A DNA stretch of 64,000 nt from Limnohabitans sp. WS1 (GCF_003063265.1 NZ_NERU01000001.1:124001-188000), one strand, 5' to 3'; shown: positions 43,482 to 53,507, counted from the first letter of the stretch. The notes: a model not told the origin generated them from the letters alone. Program-made: numbers and translations.

Positions 43482-44891
43482 ATGACCCCTCTATCCCAGC
43501 TCCCCATTGATGTCGTCGTGATGGCGGCTGGCAAAGGCACCCGCATGAAAAGCCGCCTGCCCAAAGTGCTGCAACGCTTGGCGGGTGTGCCGCTGGTGCA
43601 GCATGTGTTGAACACCGCCGCGCAGCTGAACGCCCGCTCGGCCGTGGTCATTACTGGGCACGGTGCCGACCAGGTCGAGCCCCTGTTGCTGGCACCGGGC
43701 CAGGCCATGGCGGTGCAGTGTGTGCGCCAGGAACCCCAGCTGGGCACCGGTCACGCTGTGCAGCAGGCCGTGCCTGCACTGGCCGACGATGGCGTGGTGG
43801 TGGTTTTGTCGGGCGATGTGCCCTTGACGCAGGCCGACACCTTGCAAGCGCTGATTGAGCAGTGCGGCGGCAAGCAGCTGGCCCTGCTGACCATCGACTT
43901 TGCCGATCCGACGGGCTACGGCCGCATCGTGCGTGAGGGCACTCAGGTGCAGGCCATCGTCGAGCACAAAGACGCGACCGAGGCGCAGCGCCAGATTCAA
44001 GAGGTGTACAGCGGCATCATGGCCGTGCCCGCCCATTTGCTCAAAGGCTGGTTAGGCCGCATCGACAACCAGAACGCGCAGGGCGAGTACTACCTGACCG
44101 ATGTCGTCAAGCTGGCGGTGGCCGATGGTTTGCCGGTGGTGGCGCACAAGATTGCCGACCCGCTGCAAGTGGCAGGCATCAACAGCCCGGTGCAACTGGC
44201 CGAGCTCGAACGCGCCCACCAACTGCGCCAGGCTCAGCGCCTGATGGAGCAGGGTGTGCGCCTGAAAGACCCGGCCCGCTTTGACCTGCGTGGCCAGCTG
44301 GACTGTGCGCAAGACGTCGAGATTGACGTGAACTGCATTTTTGAAGGCCAGGTGTCTTTGGGCGAGGGCGTGAAAATTGGCGCGAATTGCGTGATTGCCA
44401 ACTGCACCATTGAAGCGGGTGCCGTGATCCACCCCTTCACCCACATTGACGGCGAAAAACTCGGCGTTACGGTGGGCGAGGGTGCCTTGATTGGCCCGTT
44501 TGCCCGCCTGCGCCCCGGTGCGCAGCTGGGGGCCGAAGTGCACATTGGCAACTTTGTCGAGGTCAAAAACTCCACCTTGGCCAAGGGTGCCAAAGCCAAC
44601 CACCTGGCCTATCTGGGCGACGCCACTGTGGGTGAGCGCGTGAATTACGGCGCGGGCAGCATCACTGCCAATTACGACGGCGCCAACAAACACCGCACGG
44701 TGATCGAGGCCGATGTGCACATTGGCAGCAACTGCGTGCTGGTGGCACCCGTGACGATTGGCGCAGGCGGCACCGTGGGCGGCGGATCGACCATCACCAA
44801 AAGCACCGAGCCTGGGGCCTTGAGCGTGGCGCGCGGCAAGCAGGTCAGCATCGCGAACTGGGCGCGGCCCCAGAAAAAGCCCAAGGCCTGA
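43482..44891 (+). CDS. glmU: Bifunctional UDP-GlcNAc pyrophosphorylase / GlcN-1-P acetyltransferase
   Basis: 469 residues from ATG 43482 (an ATG 18 codons upstream is also open). The uridyltransferase signature is AAGKGTRMKSRLPK, and a C-terminal left-handed beta-helix of hexapeptide repeats (about 265-450) holds acetyltransferase activity with GAGSITANYDG. It makes UDP-GlcNAc for wall and LPS. glmS, the first committed step, is 2.5 kb downstream. Confidence 0.97.
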   Translation: MTPLSQLPIDVVVMAAGKGTRMKSRLPKVLQRLAGVPLVQHVLNTAAQLNARSAVVITGHGADQVEPLLLAPGQAMAVQCVRQEPQLGTGHAVQQAVPALADDGVVVVLSGDVPLTQADTLQALIEQCGGKQLALLTIDFADPTGYGRIVREGTQVQAIVEHKDATEAQRQIQEVYSGIMAVPAHLLKGWLGRIDNQNAQGEYYLTDVVKLAVADGLPVVAHKIADPLQVAGINSPVQLAELERAHQLRQAQRLMEQGVRLKDPARFDLRGQLDCAQDVEIDVNCIFEGQVSLGEGVKIGANCVIANCTIEAGAVIHPFTHIDGEKLGVTVGEGALIGPFARLRPGAQLGAEVHIGNFVEVKNSTLAKGAKANHLAYLGDATVGERVNYGAGSITANYDGANKHRTVIEADVHIGSNCVLVAPVTIGAGGTVGGGSTITKSTEPGALSVARGKQVSIANWARPQKKPKA

Positions 44892-44926
44892 GCCTGGTCA
44901 GTTCAGCGGCGTGTTCAGTGGCCAGT

Positions 44927-45739
44927 TCAGCGTTGTTGATCGGACTTTTTCAGAGCCGCCCAGGCCATGCGATCCACCCAACTCGGGGCGATCAGCTTGA
45001 GCCAGCGGCTCAAATACCCGGTCGGGCTCATGAGCACATCGCGCTGACGTCGCTCGGTGCCTTCCAAGATTTTGCGCACGCACACGTCGACGGGCATGGC
45101 TTTGTCTTCGCTCAAGCCGCTGGAGCCTGCAGGCTGGCCCAGCGCATTGAAGCCTCGGCGGCGGATGTCGGTGTCCACCACCCCGGGGTAGGCCACCGTC
45201 ACCGACACCCCATCGGCCTGCAATTCGGTGCGCAGCGCTTCCATGAAGCCATTCATCGCAAATTTGCTGGTGCAGTAAGCCGTGCGACCGGGCACACCCA
45301 CCAAACCCGCCAGCGACGAGACCGCCACGATGCGGCCGCGTGAGGCTTTGAGGTGCGGCAGCGCGGCATGGGTGCACCAGAGGGTGCCCCACAGGTTGAC
45401 CCGCATGAGCTCTTCGTACCAACCCAAATGGGCGGCATCCACATCTTGCAGCAGGGCGTGTGCGGAAATACCGGCGTTGTTGATCAGCGTGTCGATCCGG
45501 CCAAATTGCTGCAGGGTCCGGGCGATCAGGGCTTCGCAGTCTGCGCGCACGCTGACATCGGTCGGCACGCACAGCACTTGCGCCCCATGCGGACGGCAGG
45601 CGGCAGCCACCGCCTCGAGCTTGGCCGCCTGGCGGGCCGCCAGCACCAACGCCACGGCAGCGCCTTTTGATTGGGCCAACTGGGTGGCCATTTCAGCCCC
45701 AATGCCTTCCGATGCGCCCGTGATGATGATCACATTCAT
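44927..45739 (-). CDS. SDR family oxidoreductase
   Basis: 270 residues from ATG 45739. Classical SDR motifs are TGASEGIGAEM at about 7-17, NNAG, the catalytic Ser in VAVSSLAG and YCTSK. The C-terminus (SRWLKLIAPSWVDRMAW) is basic and amphipathic, possibly membrane-touching. Substrate unknown. Convergent with glmU. Confidence 0.88.
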   Translation of the reverse strand: MNVIIITGASEGIGAEMATQLAQSKGAAVALVLAARQAAKLEAVAAACRPHGAQVLCVPTDVSVRADCEALIARTLQQFGRIDTLINNAGISAHALLQDVDAAHLGWYEELMRVNLWGTLWCTHAALPHLKASRGRIVAVSSLAGLVGVPGRTAYCTSKFAMNGFMEALRTELQADGVSVTVAYPGVVDTDIRRRGFNALGQPAGSSGLSEDKAMPVDVCVRKILEGTERRQRDVLMSPTGYLSRWLKLIAPSWVDRMAWAALKKSDQQR

Positions 45740-45847
45740 GCCTGTTCTCCTTTGGGTGGGCTTGCCGAAGATCGGCTCGCCCGGCTTGACCGGGGATTCT
45801 TTCACACCTGTGTGCTCAGGGGGCCAACTGTAAGATCTCGACCCAAT

Positions 45848-45876
45848 CGAATGATTCATTCGTTTGGTTTTATATT
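45848..45876 (+). promoter_or_regulatory. Operator palindrome and -10 box of the Phd/PIN pair
   Basis: CGAATGATTCATTCG (45848-45862) is a perfect palindrome with 7-bp arms and a one-base centre. It is followed by TATATT at 45871-45876, a good -10, and the antitoxin ATG at 45883. The palindrome covers the place of the -35, as expected for antitoxin autorepression (inference). Confidence 0.6.
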
Positions 45877-45882
45877 GGTGCC

Positions 45883-46134
45883 ATGCAAACCCTAACTGCC
45901 AACGAAGCCAAAACCCAGTTCGGTCATTTCATCGATCTGGCGCAACGTGAGCCCGTGCGCGTCATGCGCCGTGATCGTGTGGTCGGCGTCATGGTCTCCG
46001 CGCACGACTACGAAGCCATGCTTGAGTTTTACGCCAACCGCCTGCAGCACACCTTGGTGGACACGGCCACCAAGGCTGAGCATGCGGGCTTGACCTCTGA
46101 GCTGCTGGAAGATTTGCTGCGTGACGAGTCTTAA
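45883..46134 (+). CDS. Phd/YefM-family antitoxin
   Basis: 83 residues. The N-terminal LTANEAKTQFGHFIDLAQRE and VRVMRRDRVVGVMVSAHDYE are the Phd/YefM DNA-binding fold. The C-terminus is expected to bind and neutralise the PIN toxin encoded next, which overlaps it by 14 bases. Confidence 0.88.
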   Translation: MQTLTANEAKTQFGHFIDLAQREPVRVMRRDRVVGVMVSAHDYEAMLEFYANRLQHTLVDTATKAEHAGLTSELLEDLLRDES

Positions 46135-46540
46135 GCGGGTCATTGACACCAACATCCTCATCAGCGCCGCGCTCTCTTCGCAAGGCGCACCCGCCAAGCT
46201 GGTGCAGTCGGCATTGGCGCAGCACCGGCTGGTGTTTTCTCAAGCCACGTTTGATGAGCTGCGCACGCGGATTTACCGACCCCAATTTGACCGGTACATC
46301 TCTTTGGAAGACCGCGAGCGTTTGTTGCGCGACTTCAGCGCCTGTGCGATTTGGGTGGAGTCAGGAGAGCCTGGGCAGTATTGCCGTGATCGCGATGACG
46401 ACCATTTCATTGAAGCCGCACTGAAAGCACCGGCGCACTGCTTGGTCAGCGGCGACAAGGACTTGCTGGAAGCGCCTGAGGTGCTGGGGCTGCGCATCGT
46501 GTCTGTTCACCAAGCGCTGGATCTCTTGGCCAACGATTGA
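46121..46540 (+). CDS. PIN-domain toxin (putative ribonuclease)
   Basis: 139 residues from a GTG start. The PIN acidic residues are seen in VIDTNILISA (Asp9), a mid Glu in FDELRTRIY and RDDDHFIEAAL, with a late Asp in VSGDKDLLE. It belongs to the 'PIN family toxin-antitoxin component' group. The RNA target is unknown. Its last codon and TGA stop fall on the left end of the MITE at 46537. Confidence 0.88.
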   Translation: MTSLKRVIDTNILISAALSSQGAPAKLVQSALAQHRLVFSQATFDELRTRIYRPQFDRYISLEDRERLLRDFSACAIWVESGEPGQYCRDRDDDHFIEAALKAPAHCLVSGDKDLLEAPEVLGLRIVSVHQALDLLAND

Positions 46541-46714
46541 TCCGGCCCTGTGAAGTTTGCAGTGAAAGGCCTGTCTTGGGCTTAGCGGTCAGCCATGCAA
46601 TCTGTGTGGGAGCCCCGCCCTCGGGGCGATGGGTGGTGTTCTTCGAGGGTTATTGCGACGAGGGTGCCGCTCCTACCAATAAGTGTTCATGCCAACTTCA
46701 CCGAGTCGGATCAA
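46537..46714. mobile_element. MITE-like element, family B (178 bp)
   Basis: The left end TTGATCCGGCCCTGTGA (46537-46553) is identical to that at 14499. The right end (46698-46714) keeps 14 of 17 positions. The core has GTGGGAGCCCCGCCCTCGGG. Its outer TTGATCC supplies the stop codon of the PIN gene on one side and of the Lrp-type gene on the other. Confidence 0.75.
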
Positions 46715-47205
46715 TGAGCGATTGGGAATACCGGCCAAGCCGTCGTGAACTTGGCCCGTTTGGTGGCAAAAAACGCTTTCACGTTGCGCACATTGGTGTC
46801 TTGCGTGAACAGGGTTTGGCTGATCGCCAGGTAGTGCGGCATGTCGCGGGCCTGCACCACCAGCATGAAGTCGGGGCCGGGCGACACGCGCCAGCACTGC
46901 TGCACGGCGTCGTGTGCCACAGCGCGGGCTTCAAAGGCGTCCAGGTGTTCGCTGCCTTGGCGGTCCAGCGACACCTCGACCAAGGCGTTCAGGCCGTGGC
47001 CCAAGCTGGCGGCCAGTTTGTCGGTGCTCAGCACCGCCACCTGACGCTCGATCCAGCCACCATCGGTCAGCCGCTTGACGCGGCGCAGGCAAGTGGGGGG
47101 CGACACGTTCACCCGCTCGGCCAGTGCCACATTGCTGATGCTGGCATCACGCTGCAGGGCGTCCAGCAGTTGCAGGTCAATGGTATCGAGTAAATTTTGT
47201 TCCAT
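46711..47205 (-). CDS. Lrp/AsnC family transcriptional regulator
   Basis: 164 residues. The N-terminal winged helix has LDTIDLQLLDALQRDASISN and VSPPTCLRRVKRLTDGG. A C-terminal RAM/AsnC ligand domain follows (SPGPDFMLVVQARDM). It is divergent from glmS, and the AT-rich gap between them (47206-47352) is the likely shared control region. Ligand unknown. Confidence 0.92.
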   Translation of the reverse strand: MEQNLLDTIDLQLLDALQRDASISNVALAERVNVSPPTCLRRVKRLTDGGWIERQVAVLSTDKLAASLGHGLNALVEVSLDRQGSEHLDAFEARAVAHDAVQQCWRVSPGPDFMLVVQARDMPHYLAISQTLFTQDTNVRNVKAFFATKRAKFTTAWPVFPIAH

Positions 47206-47352
47206 TTATGTGCAGTTAATTGAATATTGTTTCAACTGTAAATTGGGGTGAAATTAAAGTCAAATCGGGGGTTAATATTGAACTGAAATTTCTTTTGTTA
47301 AAGCCTAACATCGCCCCAGTTTGATCCAAACACCTCATTCAGGAGCTTCAAC

Positions 47353-49215
47353 ATGTGTGGCATCGTCGGCGCCGTTTCTTCCCGCAACATCGTTCCCATC
47401 CTCGTGCAAGGCCTGCAACGGCTCGAATACCGGGGCTATGACTCCTGCGGCGTGGCCGTGCACGCGGCCAGCTTGAACGGCGGCACGGGTGGTCTGCAGC
47501 GCGCCCGCAGCACATCGCGTGTGGCCGAGCTGATGGACCAAGTCACCGCCGTCCACATCGAAGGCGGCACCGGCATTGCCCACACCCGTTGGGCCACACA
47601 CGGTGCGCCCGCTGTGCACAACGCGCACCCGCACTTCAGCCACGGCACAGGCGCGGCGGACGCCAAACCCGGCAAGGTCGCGCTGGTGCACAACGGCATC
47701 ATCGAAAACCACGAAGAACTGCGCGCCGCCCTGCAGGCCAAGGGCTATGTCTTCAGCAGCCAGACCGACACCGAAGTCATTGCCCACTTGGTGGACAGCG
47801 TTTACGACGGCGACATTTTTGAAGCCGTCAAAACCGCCATCCGCCAGCTGCATGGCGCATACGCGATTGCCGTGTTCCACAAAGACGAACCGCAGCGGGT
47901 CATCGGTGCTCGCGCAGGTTCTCCGCTGATTTTGGGCGTGGGCCAGGGCGAAACCTTTTTGGCCAGCGACGCGATGGCCCTGGCGGGCGTGACCGACCAG
48001 ATCGTGTACTTGGAAGAGGGCGACGTGGTCGACATCCAGCTGGGCAAATACTGGGTGGTGGACCGTGAGCACAAGGCCGTGACCCGCGCCGTGAAAACTG
48101 TGCACGCCCACAGCGGCGCGGCTGAACTCGGGCCCTACCGCCACTACATGCAAAAAGAAATCTTCGAGCAGCCGCGTGCGATTGCCGACACGCTCGAAGG
48201 CGTGGAGGGCATCACGCCCGAGCTGTTCGGCGACGGCGCTTACAGCACCTTCAAGGCCATCGACAATGTGTTGATATTGGCTTGCGGCACCAGCTACTAC
48301 AGCGGCTGTGTGGCCAAGTACTGGATCGAAGCCATTGCCAAAGTGCCCTGTCAAGTCGAGATCGCCAGCGAATACCGCTACCGCGAATCGGTGCCCAACC
48401 CCAACACCCTCATCGTCACCATCACCCAAAGCGGCGAGACCGCCGACACCCTGGCCGCGCTGCGCCACGCGCAAAGCCTGGGCATGACACACACGCTGAC
48501 CATTTGCAACGTGTCCACCAGCGCCATGGTGCGTGAATGCAAACACGCTTATGTGACCCGTGCCGGGGCCGAGATCGGTGTGGCATCGACCAAGGCCTTC
48601 ACTACGCAGCTGGCAGGCTTGTTCTTGCTCACGCTGGCGCTGGCACAGACCAAAGGGCGCCTCAGCGACGAAGAAGAAGCCGGGCACATCAAGGCCATGC
48701 GCCACCTGCCTGCCGCACTGCAAGCTGTGCTGGCGCTGGAGCCGCAAATCATCAGCTGGGCCGAAGAATTTGCCAGCAAGGAAAACGCGCTGTTCCTGGG
48801 TCGCGGCACGCACTACCCCATCGCCCTCGAAGGCGCGCTCAAGCTCAAAGAAATCACCTACATCCACGCCGAAGCCTATGCCGCAGGCGAACTCAAACAC
48901 GGCCCGCTGGCCCTGGTGACCAGCGCCATGCCGGTGGTGACGGTGGCCCCCAACGACCAGTTGCTCGAAAAGCTGAAAAGCAATATGCAGGAAGTGCGTG
49001 CCCGCGGCGGTGTGCTTTATGTGCTGGCCGACGGTGACACGAAGATCGAAAGCAGCGAAGGCGTCAACGTGATTCGCATGCCTGAACATTACGGCGTCCT
49101 CTCACCCATCCTGCATGTGGTGCCGCTGCAGTTGCTGAGTTATCACACGGCTTGTGCGCGGGGGACGGATGTTGACAAGCCTAGGAATTTGGCGAAGTCG
49201 GTGACCGTGGAGTGA
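47353..49215 (+). CDS. glmS: Glutamine-fructose-6-phosphate aminotransferase
   Basis: 620 residues. Cys2 of [12 protein letters not shown] is the glutaminase nucleophile once Met is removed. GYDSCGVAV and HTRWATHG follow, then two SIS domains ([19 protein letters not shown] [13 protein letters not shown]) and the C-terminal [11 protein letters not shown]. It makes GlcN-6-P, the first step toward UDP-GlcNAc with GlmU. Its last 35 bases overlap the convergent amidase gene. Confidence 0.97.
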   Translation: MCGIVGAVSSRNIVPILVQGLQRLEYRGYDSCGVAVHAASLNGGTGGLQRARSTSRVAELMDQVTAVHIEGGTGIAHTRWATHGAPAVHNAHPHFSHGTGAADAKPGKVALVHNGIIENHEELRAALQAKGYVFSSQTDTEVIAHLVDSVYDGDIFEAVKTAIRQLHGAYAIAVFHKDEPQRVIGARAGSPLILGVGQGETFLASDAMALAGVTDQIVYLEEGDVVDIQLGKYWVVDREHKAVTRAVKTVHAHSGAAELGPYRHYMQKEIFEQPRAIADTLEGVEGITPELFGDGAYSTFKAIDNVLILACGTSYYSGCVAKYWIEAIAKVPCQVEIASEYRYRESVPNPNTLIVTITQSGETADTLAALRHAQSLGMTHTLTICNVSTSAMVRECKHAYVTRAGAEIGVASTKAFTTQLAGLFLLTLALAQTKGRLSDEEEAGHIKAMRHLPAALQAVLALEPQIISWAEEFASKENALFLGRGTHYPIALEGALKLKEITYIHAEAYAAGELKHGPLALVTSAMPVVTVAPNDQLLEKLKSNMQEVRARGGVLYVLADGDTKIESSEGVNVIRMPEHYGVLSPILHVVPLQLLSYHTACARGTDVDKPRNLAKSVTVE

Positions 49216-50686
49216 TCTGTGCCACATGCACCCCCGGCCGCCGCCCATCGTTCCACTTTCCCCCCAGCGCCCGCTCAATCTGCGCAGCCAGTTGCAGCAG
49301 CAAACCGTCTTTGGCTTGGGCGGCTTGAGCCTGGATGCCCAGAGGCAGGCCATTGTCTTGTGAGGCCATGGGCAGTGAGATGCCGGGGATGCCGCACAGG
49401 TTGGACAGTGGGGTGTAGGCGAAGTTTTGCCAGAGGTTTTCAAACCAGTCGTACACCGAGGGGTTGTCGCTGATCGTCAGGTATTCGGTGGTGCCCAGCA
49501 GGGGCGTGGGCAGCGCGGTGATGGGGGTGAGGATGATGTCCCATTGCTCAAAAAACTCGCCAAAGCCGCGCGAGGTGGTGTTGAACACGGCCTGCATGCG
49601 GGCACGTTCGGCGTAGCTGGTTTTGAGGCCTTCTTCCCAGATTTTGATGTTGATCGGCTCCACCAAATCGGCCGGGGGGCGTTCCAGCCCCAAGGGCTTG
49701 ATCAGGTTGGTGATGGTCTGCGCAAAGTTGCTGATGTAGCAGGTGGTCTGCGCGGCAAACGCGGCTTCCAGGTCCACTTGGGGCAGTGCCCATTCAACGT
49801 GATGGCCCAGACTCTCCAAGAAGCGGCCCACGCGTTCGAGTTCAGCCGCAAAGTGGGGCACGGCGCGGTAGTGGCCCCACTCGTGCGACAAGGCGATGCG
49901 CAGTCGCCCCGGATCGCGCTCGATGAGTGTGCTGTAGGGCTCGGCTGGCGACCAGTAGGGCATGAACTCGCCGGGTGCGCCGCCACGGCAATGGTCCACA
50001 AAGGCAGCGGTGTCGCGCACAGTGCGGCTGTGGCAGCCTTGGGTGGACACCAGGCCTGTGAGGTCGGAGGCGGCGGGTGCGATCGAGAACACGCCGCGCG
50101 AGGCCTTGAGGCCAATGTTGCCGTTGAAGCCGGCCGGGATGCGGATCGAGCCGCCGCCGTCGGTGGCATGTGACAAGGGCAGCACGCCCGCCGCCACTGC
50201 AGCGGCCGTGCCCGCCGACGAGCCGCAGGTGGTGTAGGCCAAATTCCAGGGGTTGCGTGTCACGTACACGGCCGGGTTTTCGGCCGAGCTGCACACGCCA
50301 AATTCGGGCGTGGTGGTGCGGCCGATCACGTTGAGCCCGGCCTGCTTGATGCGCCCGGCCAGGTAGCTGTCAGCCGTGGCCCGGTTGCCACGCATCAAGC
50401 GTGAGCCCATTTCTTGCAATCGGCCTTTGAGCGTGGGCCCCAAGTCTTTCATCAGGTAGGGCACGCCTGCGAAAGGGCCTTGGGGGTTCATGCCGTCTCG
50501 GGTGGGCTCGGTCACCAAGTCTTCAAACACCTCGACCACGGCGCTCAGCTGTGGGTTAACCCGTGCAATGGCTTCGGCCGTTTGGCTGGCCAGCTCGGTA
50601 GGGGTCAGCTCGCCACGCTGGACACGCTCGGCCAGGCCGACCGCGTCGTGTTGGGCCCATTCTTCCCAGTTCATGATGCATGGCAT
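49181..50686 (-). CDS. Amidase (amidase signature family)
   Basis: 501 residues. The Ser-cisSer-Lys triad is seen in YLMKDLG (Lys), [14 protein letters not shown] (cis-Ser) and [11 protein letters not shown] (Ser). ATG 50686 has AAAGGTGA before it and is preferred to ATG 50674. It hydrolyses an amide, but the substrate is unknown. The 3' end overlaps glmS on the opposite strand by 35 bases. Confidence 0.92.
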   Translation of the reverse strand: MPCIMNWEEWAQHDAVGLAERVQRGELTPTELASQTAEAIARVNPQLSAVVEVFEDLVTEPTRDGMNPQGPFAGVPYLMKDLGPTLKGRLQEMGSRLMRGNRATADSYLAGRIKQAGLNVIGRTTTPEFGVCSSAENPAVYVTRNPWNLAYTTCGSSAGTAAAVAAGVLPLSHATDGGGSIRIPAGFNGNIGLKASRGVFSIAPAASDLTGLVSTQGCHSRTVRDTAAFVDHCRGGAPGEFMPYWSPAEPYSTLIERDPGRLRIALSHEWGHYRAVPHFAAELERVGRFLESLGHHVEWALPQVDLEAAFAAQTTCYISNFAQTITNLIKPLGLERPPADLVEPINIKIWEEGLKTSYAERARMQAVFNTTSRGFGEFFEQWDIILTPITALPTPLLGTTEYLTISDNPSVYDWFENLWQNFAYTPLSNLCGIPGISLPMASQDNGLPLGIQAQAAQAKDGLLLQLAAQIERALGGKWNDGRRPGVHVAQITPRSPTSPNS

Positions 50687-50852
50687 ATGGATTCACCTTT
50701 GTGCGCTGTTGGCATTGCCCTTGTTCAGGCAAATTAAAGCAGACTCAATCCGGCTGGGCTGTCGCGGTGGCTTAAAAACTTCGTGAGAAAATTCCTGCCA
50801 CCCCCAAAAATGCCGCTTGCAGCGTTGCGCTCCTGGCTTTCCAAGTGAAGAA

Positions 50853-51566
50853 ATGAACCCCGCCATGAAACTGTGCATCTTGGACAACGATGTGTTGGAC
50901 CCCGCCGCCGCCCCCATTTGGGGCAGTTATGCCGCCATGTTTGAACGCTTGTTGCGCGGCGTGGGCTTTGAGGGGGAGGTGGACGTGTTCAGTGCGCGGC
51001 ATGGCCAATACCCAGCTTCTTTTGCACCCTACGAGGCCGTGTTGTTGACGGGCAGCCGCGCCGATGCGTTTTCGTCAGAGCCTTGGGTCGTGGCCTTGCA
51101 GGGGCATGTGTCTGACTTGTTGGCGCAACAAAAAAAGCTCATCGGGGTGTGTTTTGGGCACCAGCTGGTGGCGCATTGCCTGGGGGCCAAGGTGGCGCGT
51201 GCAGCGCAAGGCTGGGGCCTGGGCCGCACCACCTACACATGGCACGAACCCGGTCTTTTCAGTGACCAGCCCGAGCAGGTGAGTTTGCTGGCCAGTCACC
51301 AGGACCAGGTGCTGGCGTTGCCGACAGGTGCCCGCTTGCTGGCCAGCAATGCCCATTGCCCCATAGCCGCTTACGCCATCGGGCAGCAGGTGTTGTGCAT
51401 ACAAGCTCACCCTGAATTTGAGCCGGAATACAGCGCTTTTTTGCTCGGCAAGCGACGCCAGGCACATGGCGAGGCCCTGTATCAAGCGACATTGGCCAAC
51501 TTGCCGGGTGCACACGATGGTCCGCGCATGGCCCGTCTGATGTTGACCTTCATGGGGGCTGCATGA
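50853..51566 (+). CDS. Class I glutamine amidotransferase-like protein
   Basis: 237 residues from ATG 50853 (ATG 50865 is also possible). The triad is visible: Cys in GVCFGHQLVAH, then His and Glu in QAHPEFEPE. No synthetase domain is attached, so this is a stand-alone GuaA-like GATase (gamma-glutamyl hydrolase or amidotransferase partner). Its stop overlaps the SET-domain gene by ATGA. Confidence 0.88.
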   Translation: MNPAMKLCILDNDVLDPAAAPIWGSYAAMFERLLRGVGFEGEVDVFSARHGQYPASFAPYEAVLLTGSRADAFSSEPWVVALQGHVSDLLAQQKKLIGVCFGHQLVAHCLGAKVARAAQGWGLGRTTYTWHEPGLFSDQPEQVSLLASHQDQVLALPTGARLLASNAHCPIAAYAIGQQVLCIQAHPEFEPEYSAFLLGKRRQAHGEALYQATLANLPGAHDGPRMARLMLTFMGAA

Positions 51567-52045
51567 GAGGCACGGTGGCCGCGCGTGGTGTGCGCCAGCC
51601 GCGCATCGAGACGCGGCGCTCTGAAGTCCATGGGCTGGGTGTTTTTGCCTTGGACACGTTTGCACCAGGCGAGACCATTGTGGAATACGTGGGTGAAATC
51701 GTTGATCTGCAAGAAGCTTTGCGGCGTCACCCGCACGACCCGAATGATCCGCACCACACTTTTTATTTCCACATCGATGATCGGCGGGTGATTGACGGCT
51801 TGCATGGTGGCAACGATTCGCGATGGATCAACCATTCTTGCCAGCCCAATTGCGTGCCGGATCAGGTCAAGGGCAGAATTTTCATCAAGGCCCGGCGGCC
51901 GATTTTTCGGGGTGAAGAGCTGAGTTTTGATTACGGACTGGTCAGCGATGAACCTTTGACCGATGAACTCAAAGCGGCTTACCCGTGCTTTTGTGGTGCC
52001 AAAAAATGCAGGGGCACGCTGCTGGCCTCCAGTTTGACCGCTTGA
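51563..52045 (+). CDS. SET domain-containing protein (putative lysine methyltransferase)
   Basis: 160 residues. SET motifs HGLGVFAL, WINHSCQPNC and GEELSFDYG are intact, and a post-SET CFCGAKKCRG that can bind zinc lies near the end. Such proteins transfer methyl from SAM to lysines. They are known mainly from eukaryotes and sporadically in bacteria, where targets are mostly unknown. Coupled by ATGA to the GATase gene before it. Confidence 0.9.
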   Translation: MRGTVAARGVRQPRIETRRSEVHGLGVFALDTFAPGETIVEYVGEIVDLQEALRRHPHDPNDPHHTFYFHIDDRRVIDGLHGGNDSRWINHSCQPNCVPDQVKGRIFIKARRPIFRGEELSFDYGLVSDEPLTDELKAAYPCFCGAKKCRGTLLASSLTA

Positions 52046-52062
52046 GGTCTGCGGATCACGGC

Positions 52063-52359
52063 TTACAAGGGGTACTGTCGATCTTGGCGCTTTTGGTCGC
52101 GCAGCATGAACAGGTAAAGACTTTCCACTTTCTCGCGTGCCCAAGGGGTTTTGCGCAGAAACTTCAAGCTCGATCCGACGCTGGGGTCGTGCGTGAAGCA
52201 GCGAATCGGGATGCGCTTGCCCAAGTCATCCCAGCCGTAATGGTCGGCCAAGCGGTTCACAAGGGTTTCCAGGGTCAAGCCGTGCAGGGGGTTGCGCACT
52301 TGCGTGCTTTGGGGAGCCGGTGCGGGCAGCTTGTCAGGGGGCGTTTCATCGTCGTGCAT
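52063..52359 (-). CDS. VF530 family DNA-binding protein (DUF2132)
   Basis: 98 residues. The conserved part [21 protein letters not shown] and [25 protein letters not shown] marks the VF530/DUF2132 family, a small helical fold reported to bind DNA. The N-terminal 25 residues are proline-rich and probably disordered. Convergent with the SET gene. Confidence 0.88.
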   Translation of the reverse strand: MHDDETPPDKLPAPAPQSTQVRNPLHGLTLETLVNRLADHYGWDDLGKRIPIRCFTHDPSVGSSLKFLRKTPWAREKVESLYLFMLRDQKRQDRQYPL

Positions 52360-52397
52360 GGCTTATTGTCCGCGCAAAACGACGCCAAAACGGGGGC

Positions 52398-52577
52398 TCA
52401 AGCCTTGGACAGGTTCCACAAACGTTTCAACAGCATCAAGCTGACCGGCTCGCGCAAGCCCTGGGCCATGAGTGCACGCGTGAGCGCCAAATTTTCCAAA
52501 GGGGTCAGGGGCTTGGGTCTGGCCTTGGCTTGGGGTGTCGGCAAGGGGGTGTGGTGATGTGGTGTCAGGTTTTTCAT
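52398..52577 (-). CDS. Possible small protein (59 aa), unrecognised
   Basis: ATG 52577 opens 59 codons. The N-terminal half is His/Pro-rich, and the C-terminal half reads ENLALTRALMAQGLREPVS, a plausible amphipathic helix. It lies 38 bases before VF530 on the same strand. No family is recognised, so it may not be real. Beyond it, 52578-52871 holds no gene and is the probable control region of the regulator at 52872. Confidence 0.35.
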   Translation of the reverse strand: MKNLTPHHHTPLPTPQAKARPKPLTPLENLALTRALMAQGLREPVSLMLLKRLWNLSKA

Positions 52578-52871
52578 GGTGTTCTGGCGCGAGTGAAATG
52601 CTTGGCCACACAATTTAAGCGCCACAGCCAGGCTTGTTGGTGGGCTTGCGCACACAGGCAGCGATGGGGCATGGGCTTGGCCAAGTCATTGGGTGTGCGT
52701 TGATGTGGGGCAAGGCGGGCGCCTTACTGGTTTGAAAGTAGGGACTCACCGTTTCAGGGAATTCAATCGAATACCGTTGGGCGATAAGGTGTATAGCTAG
52801 AAAACAGCGCATGTCTGAACCGTTTTGGATGAGATGTGATCGCTTGGTTTTGCACCTCAAAGGACACGCAC

Positions 52872-53507
52872 ATGTGCATTGATTTGGTTTTGGCCGACCC
52901 ACACCCGGTCATGCTCGATGGCTTGTCCGATGCGTTCAACGCTTCGCCTGATTTTTCCGTCAAAGCCTGCGTGAGCAACGGTGACGATGCTTTGCGCGCG
53001 GTGCACCAATTCAAGCCCGCCATTTTGGTGATGGATTTGTCCTTGTCCAAAAGAAGCGGCATTGCCTTGATCGAAGAGTTGAATGCGCTTGAATCGTCCA
53101 CGCATCCGGTGGTGTTCACGGGTGCGAGCATTGGAGAGGTCATGCGGGTCATCGACATGGGGGTGCCCGGCCTGGTTTCAAAAGACAAATCCAAGCAAAT
53201 TTTGACGGTGTGCATCAAGGCGGTGTACCAAGGTCAAAAGTGGTTAGACCGTGAACTGTCCATGAAAGCCATGTCCTTGTTGTTGGAACAACAAAAAGCC
53301 AAGCTTCAAACCCCGACCACCTTGACGCCCCGCGAATTGACCGTGGCCCGCATGGTGACGGAAGGCTGGCCCAATAAAAAAATCGCCAGCAAGTTGTTCA
53401 TCAGCGAGGGAACGGCCAAGCTGCACCTGCACCACATTTACCAAAAGCTCAATTGTCCGGGGCGCATGTCTTTGCAGCGGCTCATGCAGGACAAAGGTTT
53501 GATGTAA
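52872..53507 (+). CDS. NarL/FixJ-type response regulator with intact receiver
   Basis: 211 residues from ATG 52872. The receiver has Asp9, the phospho-acceptor Asp55 in ILVMDLSL and Lys104 in GLVSKD. The second residue of the acidic pair is Pro10. The C-terminal LuxR-type HTH reads TPRELTVARMVTEGWPNKKIA with AKLHLHHIYQKL. No histidine kinase is nearby. It is followed by a paralogue after 135 bases. Confidence 0.9.
   Translation: MCIDLVLADPHPVMLDGLSDAFNASPDFSVKACVSNGDDALRAVHQFKPAILVMDLSLSKRSGIALIEELNALESSTHPVVFTGASIGEVMRVIDMGVPGLVSKDKSKQILTVCIKAVYQGQKWLDRELSMKAMSLLLEQQKAKLQTPTTLTPRELTVARMVTEGWPNKKIASKLFISEGTAKLHLHHIYQKLNCPGRMSLQRLMQDKGLM

Noticed and set aside
47335..49089. Long open frame on the minus strand opposite glmS (584 codons)
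   Set aside because: High-GC antisense shadow of glmS with His/Val/Gly bias and no domain.
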